Shown: positions 38,033 through 45,962 of the stretch, one piece after another | How the letters are laid out: each line of letters starts with the position of its first letter | How positions within the stretch are numbered: the first letter of the stretch is position 1 | Assembly: GCF_000722635.1 (NCBI RefSeq) | Contig: NZ_JOKH01000002.1 | Location: forward strand, 409,849 to 473,848 | Reading direction: 5' to 3' | Source of the DNA: Endozoicomonas numazuensis | GTDB lineage: Bacteria; Pseudomonadota; Gammaproteobacteria; Pseudomonadales; Endozoicomonadaceae | DNA: 64,000 nt | Program-made: the position numbers and the translations under genes | The notes under the pieces: model-generated | Seen by the model: the letters and a program-made list of their open reading frames with translations, nothing else | Database searches by the model: none | What the model was told of the DNA's origin: nothing

Positions 38033-38905
38033 TCAGTTCGCCATAATCATGGACAACTGCTTGAGCCGGAGGGTGGGAGGCAGGAAATCATGACAGCCCA
38101 CTGAAATCGCAGCTTCTATCAGCTGGGCAATAGAGTGAACCTCAAACTTTTTTTTCAAATGCTCAATGTGGGAGCGAATAGTGTTCTCAGACAGTGACAG
38201 GATACCGGCAATCTGCTTGATCTGCTGATTACAGATCAGGAAAAACAACACTTCGGATTCGCGAGGACTCAGCTTGGGCATAGCCCCCACCCTGAAAGAT
38301 GACTGACCACTGGCCCTGCAATCAAGCTTCATCAGGCAACGAATATTCATGGCTGCCTTCATCCAGGACTGAGTCACTGAATACCCATGACTGATAACAC
38401 CGTCCACCTGGTTCAGGCGGTTATAGTGTGGCTTTTTCTTGGAGATGTAAGCGAACCAACCATTCCCGCCCGGATGAACATTCAGGACGGTGATCTCTTT
38501 CTTATCTTTAATACAAATATTGTTTTGTTCAACAATCTGGTCAGAGCAACGACTGAAAATAGGAGCAGGAATATCAGTAAATCGTTTACCACACACTTTG
38601 TAACGGTGGGGGATACCAAACAACCATGAGGAGTGCTCATTCAGGTAGAATGCTCTGGCATGACAGTCATGCACACCCCAAGCCTGCACCCGGTCATGTT
38701 CCATAAAATGCATGAAGTCACTGGAGAGCTCTGGAGCAGAAGGTACGTTATCGATACAGGTCATTTTTTTATCACAATCGGTATGACTCAATTCACAAGG
38801 CTTGCTCTTGCCTGCCATGGCTATTAATGATGAATTACTACTTTCAGAGTACTCTGTTTTACATGCCCAGAAATCTGGTACAAAGCAACATCCGTCCCAA
38901 TCCAT
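38033..38905 (-). CDS. LuxR-family transcriptional regulator
   Basis: A 290-residue regulator. The C-terminal helix-turn-helix at about 212-275 (LSPRESEVLFFLICNQQIKQIAGILSLSENTIRSHIEHLKKKF, read in parts) is of the LuxR/FixJ type. The N-terminal 200 residues resemble a PAS-like sensor domain (AFYLNEHSSWLFGIP) without a recognised ligand site or receiver aspartate. The start is uncertain: no strong ribosome-binding site precedes 38905, and ATGs at 38818 or 38764 are possible. It may control the adjacent MFS gene. Confidence 0.8.
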   Translation of the reverse strand: MDWDGCCFVPDFWACKTEYSESSNSSLIAMAGKSKPCELSHTDCDKKMTCIDNVPSAPELSSDFMHFMEHDRVQAWGVHDCHARAFYLNEHSSWLFGIPHRYKVCGKRFTDIPAPIFSRCSDQIVEQNNICIKDKKEITVLNVHPGGNGWFAYISKKKPHYNRLNQVDGVISHGYSVTQSWMKAAMNIRCLMKLDCRASGQSSFRVGAMPKLSPRESEVLFFLICNQQIKQIAGILSLSENTIRSHIEHLKKKFEVHSIAQLIEAAISVGCHDFLPPTLRLKQLSMIMAN

Positions 38906-39079
38906 TCAGACGTAATTCAAGGCAAACCCAACCTACGAATGAACAAGAATAGACCAATATCGACCATGTCTGTTCGTACGATCATATTTTAAAAAAAAAT
39001 GAACATGAGTACTATTTTACAGGGCTAAACAGGGCATATTGATAGCCATTTAAAGGAACAGCACTACCACAAAAGTACT

Positions 39080-39241
39080 CATACCAATCGTGCTTTCTAA
39101 CTACCGTAATGAGCATGGCAAACTGGACGGCAGAACAAGGCGGAACGACGAGTAATAGCTAGCTATTGCGAAGAGTTCCAACGCAGGGCTGGTGTTCAGA
39201 TTGCCAGCGCAATAACGTAGTTAGAGAGTACGATGGGTATC
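39080..39241. mobile_element. MITE-like element with 34-bp terminal inverted repeats
   Basis: The ends at 39080-39113 and 39208-39241 are inverted repeats with a shared core (ATCGT.CT.TCTAACTAC.GT). The interior is about 94 bases and carries no gene. The right end stops two bases from the ygfX stop codon. The structure suggests a short non-autonomous transposon. Confidence 0.7.
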
Positions 39242-39242
39242 A

Positions 39243-39686
39243 CTACTCTCTGCTCTTTCCCATTAATATCAAGCGCAGCCTCAGAGCATGAAGTGCTTCA
39301 GGATCGTCGGAGTCTTTGAAGAAATTCACCGAGTAGTTTCTTTCATCTTCACCTCGAAAACTGAGACACATTAACCACGGCAGCACTAACCATTCTCCTT
39401 TGGGCCAACAGGGCTGCCAGCCTGCCCGAGTTTCGATAAACCAGCGATGATTATGCCAGCGAACAGCAAGCACACTGGCACCAAGGCTCTTATTTAACCG
39501 CAACCGATAATAATGAATTGAATAGACAGTCAGAGCAGCCAATAAACAGAAGGAGTAAAGCCAATTAAGGGAAGTGCAAAGTAATGCCAGAACAGCAAGA
39601 AGATAACAGAACAAAGACAGCATGAAGTGGCGAACAGACGCTCCTGCCCGCACTTCAATCAGAGGATCACTGGACGCCGGGCGCAC
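39243..39686 (-). CDS. ygfX: YgfX/CptA-like membrane protein
   Basis: A 147-residue protein with two N-terminal membrane segments (about 20-55) and a short cytoplasmic domain, matching the YgfX (CptA) family encoded next to sdhE. In E. coli it was proposed as the toxin partner of YgfY and is linked to cell shape, though this is disputed. Its start overlaps the sdhE end by 20 bases. The MITE sits against its stop. Confidence 0.75.
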   Translation of the reverse strand: MRPASSDPLIEVRAGASVRHFMLSLFCYLLAVLALLCTSLNWLYSFCLLAALTVYSIHYYRLRLNKSLGASVLAVRWHNHRWFIETRAGWQPCWPKGEWLVLPWLMCLSFRGEDERNYSVNFFKDSDDPEALHALRLRLILMGKSRE

Positions 39687-39969
39687 CCTTTAAACCATCG
39701 TGCAAACCATCGTGCAAACCACCACGGGCATGTTGCAGAACCTTGTCCACCAATCTGGCCAGGTCAGGTTCCTGAGGACGACTCTCTCCCATGAACCAGG
39801 CAAACAGGTCCGGATCTTCACAATCGATCAGTTTCAGATAGGCAGACTGATCTTCTTCAGACAACGCTTTAAACGCCTGATTGGTAAATGGTTCGAGCAG
39901 GACATCCAGCTCCAGCATACCGCGTCGACTGTGCCACTGCAGGCGTCTGAAATCATCAGCGCTCAACAT
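39667..39969 (-). CDS. sdhE: FAD assembly factor SdhE
   Basis: Promotes covalent flavin attachment to succinate dehydrogenase. The family motif RRGMLELD is present, followed by DCEDPDLFAWFMG. The ATG at 39969 gives MLSADDFRRLQWHSRRG, the normal start, preceded by GGGAG. The product is 100 residues against 88 in E. coli; the extra tail includes a 12-base tandem duplication at 39692-39715 that encodes GLHDGLHDGL. Co-transcribed with ygfX. Confidence 0.92.
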   Translation of the reverse strand: MLSADDFRRLQWHSRRGMLELDVLLEPFTNQAFKALSEEDQSAYLKLIDCEDPDLFAWFMGESRPQEPDLARLVDKVLQHARGGLHDGLHDGLKGAPGVQ

Positions 39970-40254
39970 TATCGGAATACTCCCTTGATTGAGTTCGATA
40001 AACCGGACCAGAACAGAAAGTCTTGATTCAGCGACAGGCATTATACGGTTTAGTTAGAGCCCTGAATACTCTATATTATGACGACTAACGTCCACCCGCT
40101 CTTATCGGTATCCATTGGCCTGCCAGCCAGGAATACTGAAGGGGCATCAGCTATCAGCCAGATCAAACAACCATGAGCGAAGCAAAACTTCTCAAGGTAA
40201 AACAGTAGACTGGCCTGCAGATATCTGAAACAAGAACATTGTAGAGTATTGATC

Positions 40255-41310
40255 ATGACTACCGATCGGGAAGAAAGGTTCCAACAGTTTTTTACTGAGC
40301 GGGGCGCTCGTTATGAACAGGGCAAACTGCTTGGCTTCGGTGAGACCTCTGCCATGTCTGAACCGGAAAGCTCGATATTATCTGTTCTGGACCAGAAAGC
40401 ATGTTTGGACATTTCTGGCCCGGATACACTGAAGTTTCTCCAGGGACAACTGACCTGCAATCTGGATACTCTTACTACAGACCAGTTTTCGGGGGGAGCA
40501 GCCTGCACGCCCAAAGGCAGAATGTTTACCAGCTTCACACTGCTCAATGCGGGTGAAAATCAATTCGTAATGGCTATGCATCAAGGGCTGGTTGAAACTA
40601 CCAGAACAACCCTGGGTAAGTACGCTGTCTTTTATAAAACCGACCTGCTACCCGACCAGAAGTACGTCTGCCTTGGACTCTCGGGAAAAAATGCAGAACA
40701 GAAAATTGCCCACCTGTTTAATGACGTACCCGACGGCAACACTGCACTCAATATCAATCAGCAGGGCTGGCTTCTTAACGTTTCTGGAGCGATTACACGT
40801 TTTGAACTCTGGATTACCCTGGAACACCTTGAGTCACTCTGGGCTCCACTTACAGAAGCATTTTCTCCTACTGGACAGCAACACTGGCAAATGCTCAACT
40901 GCCTGTCGGTAGAAGCCAGCCTCTCGCCAGACACGATCGATAAATACATACCGCAACACCTGAACCTGCCTTCACTGAAAAGTGTCAGCTTCAGAAAAGG
41001 TTGCTATACCGGACAGGAAATCGTTGCCCGTATGCAAAACCTGGGGCAATTGAAAAGCCGCTGCTACCGCCTCAGTTCAGACCAGCAACTGACGCTAGAA
41101 CCGGATACACGACTGTTCAACAGTGCAGGAAAAGCAATAGGCGAAGTCATTGAAAGCGTTCAATCCTCACAGGGCACTGAACTGATGGCAGTCATTCGAG
41201 TAGAAGCTGCCGAAGAGAATGATGCACGACTGGAAGGAGCAGAAGGACAAAAACTGCACTGCCATCCACTGCCTTACGAAGTTGACCCTAAACAGGAACT
41301 GCAATTTTAA
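40255..41310 (+). CDS. ygfZ: tRNA-modifying/iron-sulfur assembly protein YgfZ
   Basis: Folate-binding protein needed for some iron-sulfur enzymes, including MiaB. The 351 residues show the family box KGCYTGQEIVARMQNLG with C250. The N-terminal SSILSVLDQKACLDISGPDTLKFLQGQLT is typical of the aminomethyltransferase-like fold. ATG 40255 is used; a TTG two codons earlier is also in frame. Divergent from sdhE-ygfX, as in E. coli. Confidence 0.94.
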   Translation: MTTDREERFQQFFTERGARYEQGKLLGFGETSAMSEPESSILSVLDQKACLDISGPDTLKFLQGQLTCNLDTLTTDQFSGGAACTPKGRMFTSFTLLNAGENQFVMAMHQGLVETTRTTLGKYAVFYKTDLLPDQKYVCLGLSGKNAEQKIAHLFNDVPDGNTALNINQQGWLLNVSGAITRFELWITLEHLESLWAPLTEAFSPTGQQHWQMLNCLSVEASLSPDTIDKYIPQHLNLPSLKSVSFRKGCYTGQEIVARMQNLGQLKSRCYRLSSDQQLTLEPDTRLFNSAGKAIGEVIESVQSSQGTELMAVIRVEAAEENDARLEGAEGQKLHCHPLPYEVDPKQELQF

Positions 41311-41317
41311 ACGTCAC

Positions 41318-41337
41318 CGGGAGAGCATGCTCTCCCG
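41318..41337 (+). terminator. Hairpin after ygfZ
   Basis: CGGGAGAGCATGCTCTCCCG is a perfect 20-base palindrome seven bases past the ygfZ stop. No T-run follows. Confidence 0.6.
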
Positions 41338-41341
41338 ATAT

Positions 41342-41377
41342 GGCTCATTCCCAAGTGACTGAGGGTGGGAACGAGCC
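41342..41377. repeat. Degenerate REP-like element
   Basis: GGCTC..CCCA and TGGGAACGAGCC form an imperfect hairpin. The TGGGAACGAG arm matches the REP family seen elsewhere in the window; the other arm has diverged. Confidence 0.45.
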
Positions 41378-41424
41378 ATGATTGATTTCAAATCAAGGTT
41401 CGTTTAGTGCTTTAATCCCAAACT

Positions 41425-41967
41425 TCATTGAACTAGAAACTCAAACCATTTCATTCTATTGCAAGTTACTTTTGGGGGTTTTGAAACAAAAATACTCGAC
41501 TTAAAGTCTGAGAAATCCTTTTCTATACTCTTAATGTCAATTACAGCTGTATATTTACCTGGATCTAAATAGGCTCTTCCGACAATCAGTAAAAGTGGAT
41601 CTGGCCCATACCTGTATCCAGATACAGCTCCACCGTAGTTTTTTACTGAAATAATTTCTTCACCAAAACTATGGTAAAGCGACATATCTATAATTGCGGA
41701 AAGTTTTATATCCTGAGCATGGCCAAAAAAACTTTGAATCGTCCTTTCTTCATTTTTAGATTCAAAAATAACTCCCAACTCATAGGTACAGTGATCACGA
41801 ACATCAACTTCTACATATTTCACTCCTTTATTGAAGTCTATCTTTTTTGAAATAATTTGAAGCTTTGGAGTGTAGAGCGAAAGAGCTAGAAAACTGGCCA
41901 ACAGGATACAGCAGAAAAACTTAATTAAACTGCTATAGTTTAGTTTTCTATCTTTCAAAATCTTCAT
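41425..41967 (-). CDS. Small exported protein, cassette gene 2
   Basis: A 180-residue AT-rich gene. The N terminus has a membrane segment or signal (LIKFFCCILLASFLALSLYTP), then a beta-rich domain with DHCTYELGVIF, GRAYLDPGKYTAVIDI and FVSKPPKVTCNR. The layout resembles DUF5625-like periplasmic proteins, but I am not certain. ATG 41967 is preceded by GAGGGT. The gene starts 13 bases after a remnant of the HlyD 3' end, just as the genes at 13594 and 42190 follow HlyD 3' ends. That position, rather than its sequence, suggests an accessory or protective protein of the secretion locus. Confidence 0.6.
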   Translation of the reverse strand: MKILKDRKLNYSSLIKFFCCILLASFLALSLYTPKLQIISKKIDFNKGVKYVEVDVRDHCTYELGVIFESKNEERTIQSFFGHAQDIKLSAIIDMSLYHSFGEEIISVKNYGGAVSGYRYGPDPLLLIVGRAYLDPGKYTAVIDIKSIEKDFSDFKSSIFVSKPPKVTCNRMKWFEFLVQ

Positions 41968-41979
41968 TCTTACCCTCAC

Positions 41980-42160
41980 TCATCGTTCCCTCAAACTCTC
42001 CTGCATAAACCTCAAAAGCGGACTCAGAAAATACTCAATTAACCGCCGCTGCCCCGTTTTTGATTTCCACCGTTACACTCATCCCAGGTGACAAATTTAC
42101 TTTTCTCTTCTCTACCAACATTCAACCCTTCTCAATCTGAACACTGGCCAAGCATCTCAT
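41980..42160 (-). pseudogene. HlyD 3'-end remnant, copy 3
   Basis: In minus translation the pieces ASVQIEKG, MLVEKRKVNLSPGMSVTVEIK and LLRFMQESLRER match the C terminus of the adaptor at 14271, in two frames with one internal stop. The match ends at the same stop position as the adaptor. It is more decayed than copy 2 at 42944. Confidence 0.8.
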
Positions 42161-42189
42161 CCGTCAGTGAGTCATTCATTATGAGTTAT

Positions 42190-42954
42190 CTACTCGCTTT
42201 TTTCCAACAACTCTGAATATTCCGAAAGCATATGCATCTTGAATAAAAAAGTGCACACTATAAAAGAAAAGAAAGAACCCAAGTTATATAATGTTAGAAA
42301 TGAGGAATCAGAGTCTTCTACTCCTCCACATCTTATTGAACAAGACTCAGATGAAACCAAACTAAAATTAAAACCGTACAACAATCCCAAGCTAAAAATA
42401 ACAATAACAAACTTCATCTTATGATCTATAACTGCTTTAGAGTACTTTCCTTGAGCAATATCTTTTTTTTGATTAGTTGAAAGACTTATAGAGTGAGAAC
42501 AAATCATATATGAACTTAGAAAAGTCCATAAACCCACAAAAACAAAATTATGACGGACCTCTTCAATACGTCTATACAATTCCATACTTATCAGGTCATT
42601 CTCAGTTTTTGCCATCGCCGGAATAATAGTATTGACAACCTCTTCAGCAAATCTGAACGAAGAAATATATTTCAAATACATCTCATAGAAAGAAGCTCGA
42701 AAAATAATAATGAAAAAGTAGTAAAATATTGGAATACCTATCACACAATAATACAGCCAGCGCTCACGATAATTAAGAACACCTGTACTCCTTAAATGCG
42801 CTATCGCAATACACAGTACACAACACAATAGAACATAGATAACCACACTAACTGAATGCACTGTAAAACCTTTCAAAGAAAGGAATATAGCTAACATTAC
42901 TACTGTGAATAGTATTACTTGATAGTATCTATTCAACACTCTCTTATCGCTCAC
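42190..42954 (-). CDS. Multi-spanning membrane protein, cassette gene 1
   Basis: A 254-residue AT-rich gene with about five hydrophobic segments (YYQVILFTVVMLAIFLSL, VVIYVLLCCVLCIAIA, WLYYCVIGIPIFYYFFIII, FVGLWTFLSSYMI, FVIVIFSLGLLYGF) and a helical loop between. No family recognised. The GTG at 42954 lies seven bases after GGAG, which is inside the QES codons of the overlapping HlyD fragment; a GTG at 42960 is the alternative. The HlyD 3' end therefore supplies the ribosome-binding site. A protective inner-membrane protein is a guess from context. Confidence 0.55.
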   Translation of the reverse strand: MSDKRVLNRYYQVILFTVVMLAIFLSLKGFTVHSVSVVIYVLLCCVLCIAIAHLRSTGVLNYRERWLYYCVIGIPIFYYFFIIIFRASFYEMYLKYISSFRFAEEVVNTIIPAMAKTENDLISMELYRRIEEVRHNFVFVGLWTFLSSYMICSHSISLSTNQKKDIAQGKYSKAVIDHKMKFVIVIFSLGLLYGFNFSLVSSESCSIRCGGVEDSDSSFLTLYNLGSFFSFIVCTFLFKMHMLSEYSELLEKSE

Positions 42955-43234
42955 AAACACTCTCCTGCTTAAACCTCAAAAGCGGACTCAAAAAATACTC
43001 AATCAACCGCAGCTGCCCCGTTTTTTTAATTTCCACCACCACACTCATTCCTGGCGACAGATTCACTTTCCTTTTCTCCACCAGCATCCAGTCTTTTTCT
43101 ATCTGAACATGGGCTAAATATCTCAACCCCTGTTTTTCATCAGGAACAGCATCATTAGAAATATTGATCAATTCAACTGAAATCTGACCGTACTTGGTGA
43201 AGTTGAAGGTATCTATCTTCACTTCAGCTGTCGG
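42944..43234 (-). pseudogene. HlyD 3'-end fragment, copy 2
   Basis: About 96 residues (AEVKIDTFNFTKYGQIS ... LIEYFLSPLLRFKQESVCER) nearly identical to the end of the adaptor at 14271, including the stop position. Upstream it is cut by the REP at 43242-43274, through which the frame continues as nonsense. It overlaps the start of the downstream membrane gene. Confidence 0.88.
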
Positions 43235-43241
43235 ACCTTGA

Positions 43242-43274
43242 CTCGTTCCCACGCTCCAGCGTGGGAATGCATAC
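43242..43274 (+). repeat. REP element
   Basis: Same 33-base element as at 10513, followed by C, so it is an unoccupied version of the intron site. It breaks the HlyD-like sequence. Confidence 0.9.
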
Positions 43275-43468
43275 CTGTACTCACTCAAGGTACTCTACTT
43301 CCAGACAGATCTGATAAGTCCTATCCTTTCTATGGTTTTTTTGTAGAAAAAATAATTGATCCGATTAAGTGAACTTGCATCAATTTCTTCCCATCTACTG
43401 CTCCGTGCAATCAGCCATGAGCTCCAACGCTGGGTCTGGGAATAACTATCGCTATGATGGGATAGAAT
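43275..43468. other. Unrecognised insert within the decayed secretion locus
   Basis: About 194 bases replace the rest of the ABC transporter and most of the adaptor between the two surviving fragments. No gene or known element is visible. The CAACGCTGGGTCTGGGAA segment near 43421 could be a worn REP arm. Confidence 0.35.
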
Positions 43469-43687
43469 GGGTAAAGGAAGATCCTGGAGTTTTTCGCTGT
43501 GGGTTTCTACTCGCCGGGCTTTTAGTTTTAAAAGCTTTGCCACACCGAGTATATCAATGGCTTCAATAGCCTTTGTTGAATCACCCAACTGATGCTTGAT
43601 CTGCTCTGGCTGAGCGGCCACCCCATGAAAGCGGGCAAGCATAACCAGGCAGGTTACGGCTGAATCCGAACTGCGTACGCCATCCAT
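43469..43687 (-). pseudogene. Type I ABC transporter, N-terminal fragment
   Basis: The first 73 codons (MDGVRSSDSAVTCLVMLARF ... KLQDLPLP) match those of the transporter at 15679-17814 with one substitution seen (GLAAQ to GVAAQ). The frame then enters unrelated sequence. The whole transmembrane and ATPase part is gone. Confidence 0.92.
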
Positions 43688-43781
43688 CAGACGTCTACTC
43701 CCTGTTTTTTTTATTCCTTTAATGGCAGCTATTAAACGTCACTTACTGTTTATAACTCAAGAGAAACCGGTCACACTTTCA
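43688..43781 (-). promoter_or_regulatory. Duplicated upstream region of the ABC transporter gene
   Basis: These 94 bases are almost identical to 17815-17908, directly upstream of the intact transporter. Conservation of the leader along with the first codons shows that the duplication included the promoter region. It may still transcribe towards the cassette genes. Confidence 0.7.
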
Positions 43782-43831
43782 GATAAATGTATGAGCGGTT
43801 AAAGTTTGGAGATCAGGCATCTCATGGGGCG

Positions 43832-43864
43832 GTATGCATTCCCACGCGGGAGCATGGGAACGAG
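43832..43864 (-). repeat. REP element, slightly diverged
   Basis: Same 33-base layout with CGCGGGAGCATG in place of CGCTGGAGCGTG, so the stem has mismatches. It lies 58 bases beyond the 3' end of intron copy 2, in the same orientation as that intron's own REP exon. Confidence 0.85.
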
Positions 43865-43922
43865 AAACTCCTTAGAAAAATATGCGAACGAGTCGTTTCG
43901 TGATAATTGTTCTGATAATGAA

Positions 43923-45781
43923 ATCGGGATAGGGCGTAGCCTCACGGCTACGCTCCTCCCACAACACCACAGCATACGGGTCCGTACTGGGCGTTTCGGC
44001 CAGTTAAGCGGCCAACAATCTGATTAAACCTAACTTATCAAACCAACTATTGGGTAGCGCCATGTGTAACGCAGGACTCCGGCTCACTCGCCAATGTCCT
44101 TTTCCTGAAGCTACCGTTTGCCTTGTCAGTTTGTCACTGATTCCCTGCTTTCGCAGTTCCTTGTACCGCTTTGGGCTTCTCTTCCATTGATACCAGAGCA
44201 GACTTCGCAACCGCCTTCTTATCCAACAGTCAAAGTGTTCAAACTCTGTGCGGGTTTCTACTTCTCGGAAGTAGTTCTTCCATCCCTGCAAGTACCTGTT
44301 GAGTCCTTCCAGCCTCTGCTCAAGGGATCGACCTCCCTTTCGGGTTAGCTGTCTGATTTTATCCTTGAAGCGCTTGCCACTCTTTGTCGCAAGGGTTTTC
44401 CTGCCGTCTCGGGTAAAACTGTACCCCAGAAAGGGGCGCTTCCATGCCCGATCAACCGCGCTCTTTGTGTGATTGACTTTCAGTTTCATTTTACCCTCGA
44501 TCAGCTTGACCAGACTGGCCATCACCCTTTCCCCTGCCTTCTTACTTTTAACAAACACACGACAGTCGTCAGCGTACCGAACAAATCGCAGACCTCGATT
44601 TTCGAGCGTTCTGTCAAGTTCGTCCAATACTATGTTTGAAAGTACAGGAGACAGGGGACCTCCCTGTGGCACACCCTCCGCTTGCGGTTTTACCAGCCCG
44701 TTTTCCATCACTCCGGACTTCAGGAATCGACGAATCAAACGCAATACATCCTTGTCCTCTATATGCTCTGCCAACTTTGCCATCAGTCGATCATGGTTGA
44801 CCCGGTCGAAAAACTTCGACAAATCAATATCCACCACCCAGTTGTAACCATCCTTCATATACAACTGAGCCTGACTGATAGCCTGATGTGCAGACCTATA
44901 GGGCCTAAATCCGTAGCTGTAAGCCGAGAACCTTGGCTCCCACTCTGCCTGCAATACTTGTTGTATTGCCTGCTGCACCATTCGATCAAGAGCTGTTGGT
45001 ATACCCAACTTTCGCTCTCCTCCGTCCGGCTTGGGAATCAGAACTCTTCTTACTGGAGTGGGTTTCCACAACCCTCTGCTCAAACACTGCCTCAGTTGAC
45101 GACCATGCCCTTGTAAATACGTGAACAGGTCTTCCACTGTCATGCGGTCAATGCCTGCCGCTCCTTTGTTGCGTTTTACTCGCTGAAAGGCTTTCTTCAG
45201 ATTATTGGGGTGGGCGATACGTGCCATCAAGCCTGTATCGCTTGCCGGGCTTTCGTAATCCTGTGATGCCGACACAACCTCAGCCCTCATAACGTCGCAG
45301 CCTCCGGTTCCGCCGTGACCACTTGGCATGAGTTCCAGTGTTTGCTGGATTTGTCTGCGTCCGGTGTATCGAATAACAGAAACTATTCACCACTCTGTAC
45401 CGTTCAGGCCTTCACTGACATTCGCCAGCTACTATGCCGTCTGCTGACTTCTGTATGGCGATCAGACCACCTTACGATAGCCTCAGTCCGAAATATCAGA
45501 CACCACACAGACCTCCCGAGGTAAGTCACACCGCCTTCGCCGCACAACCGCCAGATCTACTGCCTGAGTGTCCGGATGAGTATGGACTTCGTCATCATAC
45601 GCTGACTCGTCCTCACGCAGACAGCCTCATATCTGATTTCTGTTCGTCGGCTCGCGGTTTTGCTCCACACTGCCTTCAGCCTGCACCTCACGATACAAAC
45701 CTTGTGCTTCGCTAGTCCTTCGCCCTCATCTGGCTGGACAGGGGACTTTCACCCCCAAGCTGTGTGACATGCTCGGCACAC
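43923..45781 (-). mobile_element. Group II intron, copy 2, inserted directly after a REP
   Basis: Nearly identical to copy 1 at 11110-12967: one extra base near the 3' end and a few substitutions in the non-coding 5' domain. The 5' exon is again a complete REP ending GCATAC, while the 3' exons of the two copies differ. This near identity shows recent spread within the genome. Confidence 0.87.
44004..45329 (-). CDS. ltrA: Group II intron reverse transcriptase/maturase, copy 2
   Basis: The 441-residue protein is identical to that encoded at 11190-12515, with YADD at 252-255 and an intact maturase domain and no HNH endonuclease. Both copies can therefore supply the activity for each other. Confidence 0.95.
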   Translation of the reverse strand: MPSGHGGTGGCDVMRAEVVSASQDYESPASDTGLMARIAHPNNLKKAFQRVKRNKGAAGIDRMTVEDLFTYLQGHGRQLRQCLSRGLWKPTPVRRVLIPKPDGGERKLGIPTALDRMVQQAIQQVLQAEWEPRFSAYSYGFRPYRSAHQAISQAQLYMKDGYNWVVDIDLSKFFDRVNHDRLMAKLAEHIEDKDVLRLIRRFLKSGVMENGLVKPQAEGVPQGGPLSPVLSNIVLDELDRTLENRGLRFVRYADDCRVFVKSKKAGERVMASLVKLIEGKMKLKVNHTKSAVDRAWKRPFLGYSFTRDGRKTLATKSGKRFKDKIRQLTRKGGRSLEQRLEGLNRYLQGWKNYFREVETRTEFEHFDCWIRRRLRSLLWYQWKRSPKRYKELRKQGISDKLTRQTVASGKGHWRVSRSPALHMALPNSWFDKLGLIRLLAA

Positions 45782-45814
45782 GTATGCATTCCCACGCTGG
45801 AGCGTGGGAACGAG
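45782..45814 (-). repeat. REP element, 5' exon of group II intron copy 2
   Basis: Identical to the REP at 12968-13000 and placed in the same way against the intron 5' boundary. Confidence 0.9.
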
Positions 45815-45858
45815 AACCGGATTTGTCCCAAAATAACTTCCCGATTTTCAACCGGATT

Positions 45859-45921
45859 CCGTTCGCACTGAGCTTGTCGAAGTGCATTACCTACATCCTT
45901 CGACAGGCTCAGAATGAACGG
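45859..45921. repeat. Inverted repeat related to the one at 1301
   Basis: CCGTTCGCACTGAGCTTGTC and its imperfect complement ending GAATGAACGG surround a short spacer, with a CTTCGACA(A/G)GCTCAG core as at 1301-1375. It lies just past the 3' end of the large sensor kinase gene. Confidence 0.7.
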
Positions 45922-45962
45922 AGTAGACTCCTCCGTTCTTCTTTAGACTGAAAGCTCTCTAC

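Noticed and set aside
10513-45814. REP copies considered as a CRISPR array
   Set aside because: They are few, far apart, in both orientations and without spacers of regular length or cas genes.
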